Positions 37,323-49,756 of a stretch of 64,000 nucleotides of DNA are shown piece after piece. Under the pieces are notes generated by a model. The model worked only from the letters and a program-made list of their open reading frames with translations. It was not told the DNA's origin and made no database searches. The translations under genes were made by a program, and so were the position numbers. Position 1 is the first letter of the stretch. Each line of letters starts with the position of its first letter. Origin of the DNA: Heterobilharzia americana (taxonomy: Eukaryota; Platyhelminthes; Trematoda; Strigeidida; Schistosomatidae); the NCBI GenBank assembly GCA_944470555.2, contig OX104134.1, positions 109,610,701 to 109,674,700 on the forward strand, in the 5' to 3' direction.

Positions 37323-40227
37323 TAGGATTCCAGACGCTTGATTACTGTAGTTACCGTACAAACCGCTCACTAGAAAATATATATGAAAACTAAGGAGCGA
37401 TAACTGAGTAAGATGTAGAACAATTCTGCTTTGAAGTACACAGTACCGTTAAACTAAAAGAAGTGACAGAAGTTCATGTTCTAACTATGTATTTCCAGCG
37501 ACTAGAATCACAGTAAGTTCTGAGCATGTGTGCAGCCCGAATAAATGATTACTGTAACAAATCTTAACATACTTAAAAGTCATTTAGCGCTTTGAAGGTC
37601 AGAAAGAAATATCTTTTAATTCTTATTACCGAAGCAACACTAATAAAATGAAATTAAGTCAGACAGAAGAGATTTTTTATAAGGCATGATAAGGAATGTT
37701 GCTGAATGAGTGAGATAAGTTCACAAATGATTAGAGGTAGTCACGAAATCATGTCAAACTATGTAAAAATATAGATAGATACGTGAAAGAGATCTGCGTA
37801 CCAATAAGAAACACAGTAATAATGGGAAATAGTTATCATGGATCTAGATAATGATGAGCATAAAATGAAGTGAAAAAGATAAAATGTTGAAAATTCACCC
37901 AGTACTAGGTCAGTAACAACTGGTAGTTCTCTCTTTGGCAAAACCTTGTATGGGCCAATTTTGTCGGATTACAACGGCTTCAGCCAGTCAGAACAAGCTT
38001 GAGATCTTACATATAAAATGTTCTATAGCTTACCAAAGTGACTACTTATGTGATTATTCAGGTTGTATACAGCTGACGAGAATCACATGAAATAAAATAG
38101 TGTCATCTTATCATGTAGATTTATGTTGCTTTTTTTTAGGCCGTTCTCAACCATTTTGATACCTGAATCATAACACTTCAGCATCCAAAACCATTTGACA
38201 TCAACTGTTTATATAAGGCAAACTCGTACTTCTTGAACATTTATCTGCGTTTGGATCTTAACCGGCTTTCCGATTTGTTTTGCTGAATGCGCGAAACTTT
38301 TTACTTTCCTAAAGAAGGGAAAAAATGAATGCCTGTGTGGTCAACTCATTTCCACAACTTTATGATTAGCAGATAAAGGAACAGAGCTCTTGGTTAAATC
38401 AGTGGTTCTGTTGGAACATCCGATTTCGACGGTGCTGGAAGACCTGAAGAAAGACAGAAAAGTTCAAAAAATCCGCTTTGTATATCTACAATTTCCTCAG
38501 ATAACCTTGAAGTTGAACAAAGACATGTAACTGAAATGCACTCTGCTAGCCCAGAAGTTAATACGTTATCCTGAGTTATCCTGATGAAGAAACATAAACA
38601 TAATCAATTTGACAACCGAATAACCAGAAGACAAAAGGCATAGAATTCGAGTTCTTACGTGATGTGTTAATTAATATCCAATGCTAATAACAGAAACTGG
38701 TTTCAATATAAATTTAGCATTAGTATGGAAACAACTACATACAGTTACGTGGTATCGAAAACAGAACTCATCGAGAGAGAAAACAAATTCTAAGCAACAT
38801 GCAGGAAAATAATGAAGCAAATAATAAAGGCGTAGTTCGACTGAATCATGTGATGTACTTGAGAAACATTTCGAACCATGTTACCAAATGTACACTTAGA
38901 TACTGGTATGAAGGGTAATAGGAAAGTATTTTTGGGTTGATAAATTGATAAAGTTCAAGTGAAAAGACTAAATTGTAGATGGGATTAGCAATGAAAGTCA
39001 ACAATACAAAACAACTCTGAATTCTAAGCCGAACTAGGCAAGGAATGATTAATTTCATAATAAAATCATTTAGTGAAGCAGATAGCTTGTTTAAACTCTC
39101 AACCCCTTAAGACGTCTATAACTTTGAGTATGTATCTCCAGGATGTTCTGTACACGGAGCTGAAACAAGTGCAGACGTTTATTTTATGACGTATCTCAAT
39201 GGTATGTTTTAGGATCGAGGAACTCTTGGATACTTGTTACCAGCACTAATCCGATCAGGTGATTTAGTCTGCTTTGTAACCACTCAAGGAGTTCTCCCAG
39301 TAGTTATTGCCCCTACATATATATATTTAAATTCATAAGTACAGTGGGAGACGATATCATGATTCACATATTCCAAGGAGTAAGAAAGACATTTTAACTG
39401 AGTTTTCAGTTCTTTGGAGATCAGGAGCACAGCGCATCTTTCCAAAGGAAGCATTTAGTCTCTTTCTAGACGTCAAACCATGACAGTCAGCCTTGAATCG
39501 AAATTGCATACAAATGCTTCTTTCTTTGCAACACAATGCACCATATTTCTGGATTTTTTAACGCCGGTTGGTAAATTTCTACGGACAGTTGTCCTCAACC
39601 AACGTTTTTGTCAGCATATTTAGTTCCTCTTATAAAGTGTATTTAATGTGCATTCGTTAAATCCTGTTGAACAAGTACACAACTTTGCCTTACTTGTACT
39701 AAGTAAAACTGCAACAATTTAGATAGCTTCCGGTCTAAGTATTTTTTTTCATAGGCAGATCATCGTATCGACCCATCAATCGATGCATTACAGACGGAAA
39801 GCAAGTATCTTTCTCATCTACACATTTTAAGGATATGCCCTCTTGTATAATATTTGATCATTTTGAAATTAAAACAGCGTAACTTCATGTAATACTTGAG
39901 ACTATTCTATCATCGATGTATCTTCAATCGAAAGAAGTATTCTCAATAGGATCCTGATATCAGTTCTGAGCATACGATATCTTCTGAAAAATGATTGATT
40001 GAGAGAAGAAATATATTCCTTTTCCGTTAGGTCTTCCACCTTTAGCTCTTCACTAATATGTGGGTTTACAACTCAATTTAAATACTAATCAAGTGATGGG
40101 GTGTTGATAAACAATAATCATAGACTGTTAGCAAGTCATGAAGATGCTGATAAGCATGAGAAATCAAGATGCAAATAATCAAGAGAGTAACATATATGTA
40201 CGTATATATCAACTGACAAAAGACAAA
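37323..40227. other. AT-rich non-coding stretch
   Basis: No gene is named. A plus-strand open stretch of about 54 codons without a start at about 38,365-38,528 (core SVVLLEHPISTVLEDLKKD) is richer in GC and looks more protein-like than its surroundings. It could be a worn transposon or gene remnant of unknown origin. Confidence 0.4.
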
Positions 40228-40599
40228 AGCATCGAGTGAGCGTAGACAGTTGTTGATAAATGTCTGTGGTTTGTTTGAAATGCTTTTGGTGACGCGCCAA
40301 GTTCCCAAACCACATGGAAGCACTGACTTGACGTTGGTGTTGAAAATCCGGATCTGGTTCCTTGTGCCGAGTGTAGCAGATCTCCGCACTGTTTTCAGGT
40401 TATTGAAGACCTGTCTTGATTTTCCGATCCTGTCTGGCTTTGACGTCCTCATCTGTGCCACCTGTAGTTGAAACAGTGCTGCCTAGGTAGATGAGAGAGG
40501 CTGCTTCCTTTAAGCTTCTCCCGTTGATGAGATTGGAGCTTTTTGTTACTGTTGTTGTTGGTAGGGTATCTCCATCACCTCTGTCTTCTCTACGTTAAC
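40228..40599 (-). repeat. Arm 1 of a near-identical inverted repeat (partner 44,457-44,827)
   Basis: By direct base-by-base reading, this arm is the reverse complement of 44,457-44,827 except for one extra base (the AACGTCAAGTC/AACGTCAGTC difference near 40,328). Identity ends abruptly at both sides: after CGATGCT on the one side and before GTTAACGTAG on the other. Confidence 0.95.
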
Positions 40600-41920
40600 C
40601 TGAGGGCAGTCCCATCTTCACTTCCTCGCTTCTACTGTGAAACTGTTGCTTTTGCCTGTAGACGTTCGAGTTTGTGCGACAAGGCATCAGACGTAAATCA
40701 CCATGGGTGAAGTCGAAATTTTCAGAGGTCTTTCATCGGTCCAGCCATCGTACGTCCATCTTCTCATGCCTCGCATTTTGTCCCGTTATCCAGTCCACTC
40801 GACCACACTAAAGATCATCGATGATAGTAGGTGTCAGCCCTGTCTTGCTCCTGTCTTCACTTCAAATGAGTCACTCAGCTTTCCACTATGAATAACTCGG
40901 CACGTATCATCTTCATATAGCTGTTGAACGGGCTTGATAAAGGTTGAAGCAGTTTCCAGATTACTTCTCGATCGGCGCTGTTGATGGGCTTTTCAAAACT
41001 GGTGAGGTTGAGGTTTAGTGTTGACTGCCATTTCATATCCTTCCATGCAGGTTCCTTCAGGGATTTCGCCTAATGTCCTCCATTTTTGTCCTGACAGCTG
41101 GTGTGATATGTCCTTTGTAGTTTCGTCTTTCAGTTCAGTTTCTGTTCTCAGTGTTGAACTTGAACTGTGGCCTGTCACCTACTTTTGTGAAGGCTTTCAA
41201 CTTGATTTTGAGGGTGCACTGCACTAAACAGTGAGTTATGTGAACCTACATCTGCACCTTTTCTTGATCTGATCTTGTGTCCAGTAGGCTGCATCTGTGC
41301 TTTCTTCACATCAAGATGAAGTCGATCGGACTTTTAGTGTGTCCATGTGGTGTAATCAAATCCATGTCGCTGCCTTGTGAATATTGCGGTATTTGCACAC
41401 TGCCTCCAATCGCCAGATCGTTGAATGCCAGGAAGTCTGCAAAGGGTTCCTCATCCTCATCCATCTCACCGGGTACTTCTCGACCCATGATTGATTTTGT
41501 CCTTATGTTGTTTACTCCAGGTTTGGCATTCACGTCACCCATAAAAACCTTGAGACCACCAACTAGGGCGAAGTCCAGCACTGACTGCAGTTGTCTGTAG
41601 AATTCCCCTTCTTCTCTCCATCTGCACTATTTGTAGGTGCGTAGTGTAGCAAAGCACAGTATGCTTTCGACTTTCCTTCTCTCCGAGTTGGACCTTGCTG
41701 TCATGATCCCATAGGAGGAGATTGGTTCCCACTGCATGAAAGGGAGCCCTCGACGCCAACGGGGACACCATGGCAGCCCCTTCATAACTCAGTGCTCCCG
41801 CGTATGTCATCTGCGTGACAATGTCAGAGCAGATAAATGACTCTCCAGTTGAGAGGTTGAGAATCGTCCTGGTGCGAACTTGACAGACGCAAAGACCAAT
41901 CACTAATTATTCGGACTTGT
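40228..41920 (-). mobile_element. RTE-clade (SR3-like) retrotransposon, internally deleted copy
   Basis: On the minus strand the order is endonuclease then reverse transcriptase. Endonuclease pieces lie at 41,903-41,535 and 41,581-41,306, including KVFMGDVNAKPG (the conserved MGD.NAK motif), FADFLAFNDLAIGG and the DMDLITPHGHT segment ending in IDFILM. These are frameshifted against each other. The RT part at about 41,020-40,600 holds EKPINSADREVIWKLL (motif A, catalytic Asp replaced) and SFEVKTGARQG (the GVRQG region). The RT fingers between endonuclease and motif A are missing. The last 372 bases (40,228-40,599) match 44,457-44,827 almost perfectly in reverse, while the part upstream matches only at about 75%. 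Not functional. Confidence 0.85.
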
Positions 41921-42419
41921 TATACACCCACGAGTACGGGACCAAGGAAGGACACGATAGCGTAGTCAGATGGAACAGTATATTTGGATGGTTGCGCCAA
42001 GATACCGATGCGTTCCAACTAACTGGCTAGAGAGTCGAATACGAGCAGTGCAAGGTAACACGATAGCTTGCCAAATGGTGATGATGCTTGACCGGGTGCC
42101 TTCAGCTTAGTGAGTCCAGTTAAACTATCAGGGTCAGCATCAATGTTGAATGTCGTCAAACCCTATGCTACTGATTTTTTGGAACTGTGTGACGCTGCAG
42201 ATCCCCCCTAGTGGCTTCATGATGACCCTAGGACGATACCAGCGGGAATTAAAACCAGGTGGTTTCTCTACTGGTAAAACGTTTCCTATGTGCTCACTGC
42301 ATGAAGTGGCCCCTGGTTGTCTGAACTTATTCCTGGGTGTCGTGGCAATTAAAAGAATAAAATACCATAGATGGAATAGTGCGTCGATTGCAGTCCTCAG
42401 TTTCTTTTAAAGTTCCGTC
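41921..42419 (-). other. Untranslated region, possibly 5' leader of the minus-strand RTE copy
   Basis: A richer-GC region directly upstream (in the minus sense) of the RTE endonuclease. No domain is recognisable on either strand. The 86-codon plus frame at 42,150-42,410 has no motif. Its position suits an RTE 5' leader or the outer part of the gypsy copy, but I cannot decide. Confidence 0.35.
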
Positions 42420-43580
42420 CAGTGCTCGTTGCACCTGGCATATAAATAAAGGTCTTTAATACCATGAAAACGCTTCGTAAAAATGGGAAATATGTATATA
42501 CAAATATAGCGAAAATAACGTTCACTCTCATTTACACTGTTTTTTTCAAAGAAGAGTTTCATTACATGGTAACAAAAAATTGACACAAAAAGGCAAAGTG
42601 TACGAGGAGCTTTGCATTGCCGGTAAATGAGAAAAATAGTGCCTCGGAAAAAAATTTGTAGGTAAAAATATATGATTAGCACATTTTATTTACACCACTA
42701 AGTTGGATACTACTTCAATACTCCGAGAACCTGACAGTTCGACCTGACCGTGTTTTCTGTTGCGCCGATGGTTGTTGTAACGATACATTACCAGGCAGAT
42801 CGCCAAGAATTTCGATAATTGGGCTATCCACCGGTATTGTTTCGGCATCAGGCCTTCGGTAATCACCAGTTGGACGCTAGTCGTTGCTATCCTTTTTGGG
42901 AACCACGTGCAATGGTGGTGCCCAAGGACTATTTGATGGTTTGATAATGCCCACTCCGAGCATATGGTCAAATTCACTTTTCGCCGTTTTGAGCCTATGG
43001 GGGCTAGACGGCGCATTTTAGATGCCATAGGTGGACCTGTGGTTGCGACGTGATGCATAACATTGCTGGTTATGCAAAGAAGAGTGTGCTTCGGTTGTCG
43101 CAACTCCGGATGTTTCTTCACAACTGCTTGGTAGTACGCGTCGTCTGATTGGTTGGTTCTAACGAGGGCTAAACTCGGACCTACATAGGTGGTGCCGCCA
43201 ACAGATAACTTTGTGTCCTTATCTGTCGGGCGTCGACGGCGAGCGCCAACGAGTAGATCGCGATGGTTTAGCAAATTTATGCCAATGAATGGCATAGAAA
43301 CGTTAACCAGGAGGAAAATCCAGTGGATAGGTTTACGTAAACCTAAGTTGATGTAGGCATACAATCTCCCGAATGTCGCGATTGCCTTGCCGTTGACGGC
43401 TTGAAGATTGAAGGATGGGTCAAGATAACGCTCCTTTGTCGGTGTGGGGAGAATGCTAGCTTCTGCGCCGGTATCGGCAAGGTAGCGAAATTTCGTTTTA
43501 ATACCCGTGACGTAGAGCAAATGGCTGTTTCCGCCGGCTACGGTTGCCGCGAACAGCCCAACCACAGAACTACCAGTGGA
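42420..43580 (-). mobile_element. Ty3/gypsy LTR retrotransposon, large internal deletion
   Basis: The minus strand encodes an aspartic protease (LADTGAEASILP, catalytic Asp codon at 43,473-43,475; then NGKAIATFG and FIGINLLNHRDLLV, the flap and second psi-loop regions). A linker with HHVATTGPPMASK and RRLAP marks the start of reverse transcriptase. After a frameshift near 42,900 the GDYR element of the RT start is directly followed by a segment ending TRSGRTVRFSEY and a stop at 42,697, which resembles the C-terminal tail of gypsy integrases. So most of RT, RNase H and integrase are missing. The 270 bases after the stop may include part of a 3' LTR (purine-rich GAAAAAAACAG followed by TGTAAATG near 42,540). 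The long minus frame runs on antisense into the neighbouring RTE and is not a real fusion protein. Confidence 0.8.
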
Positions 43581-45195
43581 CACAATCTCTCCAACCAACG
43601 TCGAAGTCCTGAACGCCATAAAGCTACTGAAGTGCGGGAAAGCAGCCGGACGAGATGGAATCCCTCCAGATGCACCGAGAGCAGACTCAGGAACAACAGC
43701 AGGCATGCTCACACCACCATTGCAGAGGGTTTGCAAGGAGAGAAGGAAAGGTACCTGCTGGCTGACTGGAAGAAGGGCTACCTTGTCAAACTCCCGAGGA
43801 AGGGCGACATAAGTCTTTGCAAGAACTGGAGCGGAATCATACTTCTGTTCACTCAAAGCAAGCAAAGTATTAATCCGTGTCATCCTGGAGAGACTAAAGG
43901 GTGGATGCTCTGGATTCAGAATTACGACCGAAACAAGCTGGACTCCAGAGAAACAAGTCACGTGCGGATCAAACTACAACGCTGCACTGCGCATCATAAT
44001 AGAACAAAGCATAGCATAACGGTCAACTCAACCTCAACTTGATCGGCTTTGAAAAGAACTTTGACAGCGTCGACCGAGAAGTAATTTAGCAGGTAGCTGC
44101 TCCAACACTACGGAGTGCCACAAATCTTCATTAACCTCATCTAACAGCTGTATGAAGACTCCACATGCCAAGTGATTCATAACTGGAAGTTCAGTGATAC
44201 TTTTGAAGTCGAGACAGTAGTAAAACAAGGCTGTCTACTATCACCCATGATATTCCTGATTGTAGTGGACTGGATCATGCAGCAAACAGTGAGGGGCAAG
44301 AAGAGGGGGATATGCTAGCAGGATCGATAAAAAGACTACGGAAGAGGATTTGTATTTCACCAATGACTTTTGTCTAATATCACACAAACTTCAAGATCTA
44401 CAGGCAAAATTCAGCAAGTTGAAAGAATGGGCAGGGAAGCGAAGACGGGACTTGACGTTAACGTAGAGAAGACAGAGGTGATGGAGATACCCTACCAACA
44501 ACAACAGTAACAAAAAGCTCCAATCTCATCAACGGGAGAAGCTTAAAGGAAGCAGCCTCTCTCATCTACCTAGGCAGCACTGTTTCAACTACAGGTGGCA
44601 CAGATGAGGACGTCAAAGCCAGACAGGATCGGAAAATCAAGACAGGTCTTCAATAACCTGAAAACAGTGCGGAGATCTGCTACACTCGGCACAAGGAACC
44701 AGATCCGGATTTTCAACACCAACGTCAGTCAGTGCTTCCATGTGGTTTGGGAACTTGGCGCGTCACCAAAAGCATTTCAAACAAACCACAGACATTTATC
44801 AACAACTGTCTACGCTCACTCGATGCTGAAGCTCAGGCGGCCGGAATAATAAGAATAAGCAACAAGGAACTCTGGCTGGCTAGCAACGAACCGACAAGAA
44901 CCTATCACCCAACAAATATGCAGAGGAAAGTGGAGATGGATTGGGCGTACACTGAGAAGGCCGACTGGGGACATCACGCGCCAGGTCAGGCCGTCGAGTG
45001 GAATCCAAAGAGGAAACGATGAGTTGGACGTTTGAGGCGAGGGTGACATGGGAGAGATCGTGTGAGGAAGAAATGAAAGCTTGTGAGCAGTGGTGGAGCC
45101 AGGTTCAAAGGATTGCAGAGAAGAGAGTGAAATGGAGATGTGCTACTGAAGCCCTATGCTCTACTAGGAACCCAAGGGACAAATAATGATATAAC
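43581..45195 (+). mobile_element. RTE-clade (SR3-like) retrotransposon, 5'-truncated copy
   Basis: The plus strand starts abruptly inside reverse transcriptase: NAIKLLKCGKAAGRDGIPP (RT region 1) at about 43,610-43,670, WKKGYLVKLPRKGD at 43,766-43,810, an EKNFDSVDREVI motif A at about 44,055, FTND in place of the catalytic FADD box at about 44,355, then the YLGS..STTGGTDEDVKA region near 44,570. The thumb and C-terminus follow (RIFNTNV, RVTKSISNKPQTFINNCLR, KVEMDWAYTEKADWGHHAPG, RVKWRCATEALCST), with a stop at 45,186 and a short (AAT)-type tail. At least five frame changes. It abuts the gypsy remnant at about 43,580. Confidence 0.88.
44457..44827 (+). repeat. Arm 2 of a near-identical inverted repeat (partner 40,228-40,599)
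   Basis: 371 bases lying inside the RTE copy, reverse-complementary to arm 1 with a single one-base gap. Sequence to the left of this arm resembles the partner copy only at about 75% by eye, and to the right the two diverge completely. Confidence 0.95.
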
Positions 45196-45474
45196 AATTT
45201 GTGTGGGTCACCAACGCAGAGGTTTCTCAGTGGTGATTAGAATAGCTGGAACTCATAAAGGAGCGAATGACTTGATCTATTAAACTCTCTTGAAAATAAT
45301 AATATTTCATATTATTTCCTTTAATACTGTGGTTATAGACACCGTTCAGATGCAATGTTCATCGTATCCGAAAATATTTCTTTGGGAATTGATGTGCTCA
45401 GAATTCCAAGCTGTATTTTGTTTTTAGTTATAAGGATAGTAGGCAGTTGGACTGCGTTGATCCCTGTCGAAGAT

Positions 45475-47007
45475 TTATCTGTGAAGATCTAGTTTCTCCT
45501 TGGACGCATTGACAGCGGGTGCTGATACCAATTGCTGAGGCAAGGAGTTCCAGTCACTGACAACACGATAGCAGAAACGCGGATTCACGCTGAGTTGATT
45601 CAATCGCGGTTTTTGAATTTTGTTGTGATGCCCCTGGGAGATTGTCACTCCCAGTGGGGTGAGAAGATGGGACATATTATTACCGAAGTCATTATTAAGA
45701 ACACGAAATGACAGTATGAGATCGGCCCGTGTCCTATGGTAAGATAGTAGGAATAAGTTTAGCTGATCTAGTCGTTCCTCATATGACAGACTCCAAAGGC
45801 CTGCCACAAGCTTAGTGCCTACCCTTAAAACACGCTCGAGTGCGTCTGCTCCCTTTTTCTGGTATGGGCTGGCCTCCTGAATGAAGTATTCCAAGTGAGG
45901 TCTAGCGTAAGTAGAGCGGAGTATTCTGAACATGCCCTGATCAAAGCGTTTGAAAGCTCTGCTGAAGGACCACTATACGCGGAAGCCCTTTGATGGGGTG
46001 GCATTACGGCTTGCCGAGGTTTCCAAATCATGACTGATGACGACACCGGAGCCTCTCAGTTCACTGACTAGGAGTAGTGGTGTACCATCAACGGAATACT
46101 GGAAACAGTTGCTTTGACCAATGTGCATTATTGCACTTTTGTTAGAGTTGATTTCCAGGCACCAACGCTTGGACCAACCCACTAGTTCACCTTGATCCGC
46201 TTGAAGTGCATATCTGTCTGCAGCGCTGCGTATGGCCCTCCAAATCTTCACATCATCGTCGAAAAACACTACCGAAGAGTTGAGCATTTTCGGCAACTCG
46301 TCGATATATAACAAGAAAGGTGGTGGACCCGGATTGTTACGTGAGGCACTCCGCTAATCACAGGCTTCCACCCGGATAGCATCCCATTTACCCTAACTCT
46401 GCCCTCTGCCGTACAAAATATCCCCTACCCAGGCTTGCAATGAAGCATCAAGCCAGAAGGAGGAGAGCTTTCCTAGTAATTTCACACGCGACACTTTGTT
46501 GAATGACTCACTGAAGTCTATAAACATGGCATCCATCGCAGTTTGCAATCGCGGGCTGCAACCCATTCCTCTCTTGCAGTAAGGTGGCTAGTTATACAGG
46601 AGTGTCCAGTGCGAAAACCTTATTGCTATGGGGTCAAAAGACTGGTTGATTCAGCACGTTTAAGTACCTGATCAGGGATTATTTTTTCTAAAGTCTTAAC
46701 AACTATGCTAGCTGAACTCGCAGGGCGACAGTTAGACACCAATTGGCGACCACCTGTCTTAAAAACTGGGCTAATCATGGTATCTTTCCAGTCTCTAAGG
46801 GGTGCAATTCTCAGTTAGATACATATTGAAAAGGTCCGTGACTGGCTCAGCAATGATGTCTGCTAGCAAAGATAGAAGTCTGGGATGTAACTCGTCAAGA
46901 CCCGAGGGTCTCCCAGGTTTGATATTAATGAGCACCTGTAAGACTCTTTCCTTTGTTGTGAACACAGTTTCCAATAGTTGAAAGGTGCTGACACCACTAT
47001 CGAGCAC
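45475..47007 (-). pseudogene. CR1/SR1-like reverse-transcriptase domain, broken
   Basis: Several open segments (47,007-46,795, 46,314-45,973, 45,933-45,475) cover the reverse-transcriptase palm, thumb and C-terminus of the SR1-like element. The catalytic box reads FFDDD rather than FADD: both Asp remain but the Ala is replaced. Stops and frame changes separate the segments, so no full enzyme can be made. It belongs to the element at 45,270-49,760. Confidence 0.88.
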
Positions 47008-48065
47008 TCCATAATCATGATCTACAGAGTAGACTTCACCAAAGTGATCCGATAGACATTCCGTTTTGGACAGATTAGATTCCGCCAGACCATCGGACTT
47101 CTCATCCGTCGCCAGAGAGGGAACTCCGCCTTTTCTTTTAGTTTTCCTTCTGACGAATGCAAAGTCTTTTAGGACAATTTCGGCAATACGTCACAAGCTG
47201 CTTCTGGTAGGACATTCGAGACCATGTAATCAAAGTCTTGCAGAGATTACGGACTCCACAGTACTCAGTCTTAAATGTTTCCAGTCTAGTGTCTAGAAAC
47301 AAGTCCCATAAGGGTCCCCTCCATCCTAATAGTCTCTTAATGTCTTTGTTATAATAATCATATACATATTTCATACAACATAGGTTGCATGAAAGCAGTG
47401 TGAGGATCGTCGTGGAGTCGAACATGGAGTTAATGGCGTAGCTGCCTCTTCAAATCGAGTTCTAAACCTATTCCGTGCGTTCTCAATTGGTGAGTCTCTG
47501 TCGACGGTCCAATCCTTGCTGACTGCGCAATCCCTTACACTTCAAATGTTTGCGCACCATACATTAGGTCTAGGAAAGGTGGTGTCATAACGAAGCTCAT
47601 TAGTCCGGAAACCAAAGGTTAGCACTACGTGATCTGTGTTAGCTGATGGAGGGAAGTGTCGCAGATCCAGAATGTCTTCACGTTGATGGGTTAAAACTAA
47701 ATCTAATAACGATGGCTTGTGTTCAAAATCGTAACGTGTTGCACAGGTTAAGTTTTGAACTAAGGCAGATTCTAAGACCGTCAACAGTAAGTCACTTTCG
47801 GAGGAACTACTGGATGTTGAGACTGTTAGCTCCGCCCAGTTTGTGTGGAGCATTCAGACCCAAAGCTATTAGGCATCTGCTGCTTCTACTCCAGTTACTT
47901 TTATGGGTTCGCACGAAATCATTTGCAAGGCAGGATGGACTACGGTAAATGACCCCGACAGTACAGAAATCTTGCTCTGACTTCAGCTAGTAACTGATTA
48001 TTCCACAGGTCCTGCATCCATGTGCTTCGGAGGTGACCAATCATGCGTGGAAGTCATCCCAAACG

Positions 48066-48093
<28 letters not shown>
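48066..48093. repeat. (TA)n microsatellite inside the CR1-like element
   Basis: A 28-bp TA run between the endonuclease start and end of the retrotransposon. It must have arisen or expanded after insertion, or lies in extra sequence inserted there, since coding sequence would not hold it. Confidence 0.95.
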
Positions 48094-48096
<3 letters not shown>

Positions 48097-49599
48097 ATCA
48101 GTATTGTTTATTGATGTCTGTACAGTATATCTTGACGTTTCAGTGAACCCGAAGGTGCGTGTCCTTTGAAAAACACATTGAATCTGCCGTGGTACTTCGC
48201 TCAATATATATGACCCTTCAAACTAAAGCACTCCAGTAACTTGGCCAGCATTGCTTTTTCTCGAGCAAGAAATTGCTGAGTTACTTCCACTTCTTTCGAG
48301 TGATGATTTTACATATTCATTAGACATGACCATCATTTCTGCCAGATAACTTAAAAACAACAAAATTCTAAATTCGGATTAAAGTGCGCCATTTGTATGT
48401 GGTGTGAAGTTTTCTTTTTTCTTCAGACTGGGGATTTCCACTACCTGGAATGAAATGACGATAAAAAAATTTTTGCAAAAGAAAATATCGCCGGAGATTT
48501 TCCACCACTGTTTGTTATAACCATATCTGTGAAAATGATATGTACCTGCAAATTCAGGAGTAAATCATTATCATTGTAGTATGCCGCCACCTCTGTGATC
48601 CACAACCCTGTCCGTCCTTACCCTGTGGGGAGTGGCGTGAAATCTAAATCCCTTATGACCAGGTTTCAGTGAGGGCTACCATGTCAGGACCTAGTTCCTT
48701 GATCGGAGTCCCAAGGTCTGTCGTTTTCTAATACTGCGAACATTAGTGCAGAATACTTTTATTATGTTGGACGAGTTCCATGACTCAACCACATAGGCCT
48801 TAGAAGCATTCGCCTCCAAAACCTCACAGCCCAAAAACCCACTGCTTTAAGATCGTTTTCGACGTCGGTTTGTCGAGCCTTAAATTCAGCAACAGCTTCT
48901 CTTCCTTTTATGCGGCCCTCGAGGGGCCAGTCAGGTCGGATGAGGATCTACGAATTCCGCAGTTTGGATGCGTTGCTCAAGAGTACATTTACTTCATCCT
49001 CGTTGCCAAAAACAACCTTTCATCAGGTTTGCCGTCCGTTTTCTTACCTAGTCTAACCACTTTGGGGATGCCTACCCCTTTAGACTTTTCAGGCAGATTA
49101 CGTCTGAAAGCCGACTCGACTGGTTGCAGGTCATGGTCGTGACATATTGAAGCATCGCTGTCTGATGACTCCTCAACATTCCAGGAGATTAAACTGGGCT
49201 TTGGAGTGGAATCCTTGATTCATGTGTTGACGGTCCTTGAAACCTTCTCAATAGGTTTCATAAGCTTGATATCTTCTGTGATAACCTTTGGCAGTCTCTT
49301 CGGATGCTCTCTTGGAGAAATCCACGTAGATTCGTTAACCACTCTTACAGAGTCAACGCTATTACCAGAGATGCAGCTTTTTTGGCTAGTCCTCAGACAT
49401 TAAGGTTGGTGCACCATTTGCCCTAGGTTTTCCCTCGCGTCGAGTAGGCTTCGCGACTGGTGTAATTTCATCACTTGGATCACCAGCATACATCAGTTCA
49501 CTGAGAGGTGCTGTGTCAGATAAATTAGCCATAACACTTGCAAAGTCATCATCTGATGCCACATTGCAATGACAGCTCCCGAGTAAATTTTCAACAGCT

Positions 49600-49756
49600 T
49601 ACCGGAAGAGGGTTGGCAACGGCCTGCAGCAGAAGTCACATAGCCAGGGAGAAGCTGGTTCGTTGCAACGCTTGCACACGGTTGGTGCCAATCCGGTACA
49701 AACTTTGTGGAACCAACAGCCACATGCATCACACTGCATACCTTCATCCACTGGAA
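49600..49756 (-). pseudogene. ORF1 PHD-type zinc finger of the CR1-like element
   Basis: One minus frame reads GMQCDACGCWFHKVCTGL, then TVCKRC and SPWLCDFCCRPLPTL before a stop at 49,599. The C-x2-C, W-F-H-x2-C, C-x2-C and C-x2-C spacing matches the PHD-like finger described at the start of CR1-type ORF1 proteins, which is thought to act in nucleoprotein formation. All expected Cys and the His are kept although the downstream ORF1 is decayed. Confidence 0.75.

Noticed and set aside
43401..44042. 213-codon plus-strand open frame as a separate gene
   Set aside because: Its first part is antisense to the gypsy protease and the rest lies across RTE reverse-transcriptase frames; it is a by-product of two overlapping dead elements.
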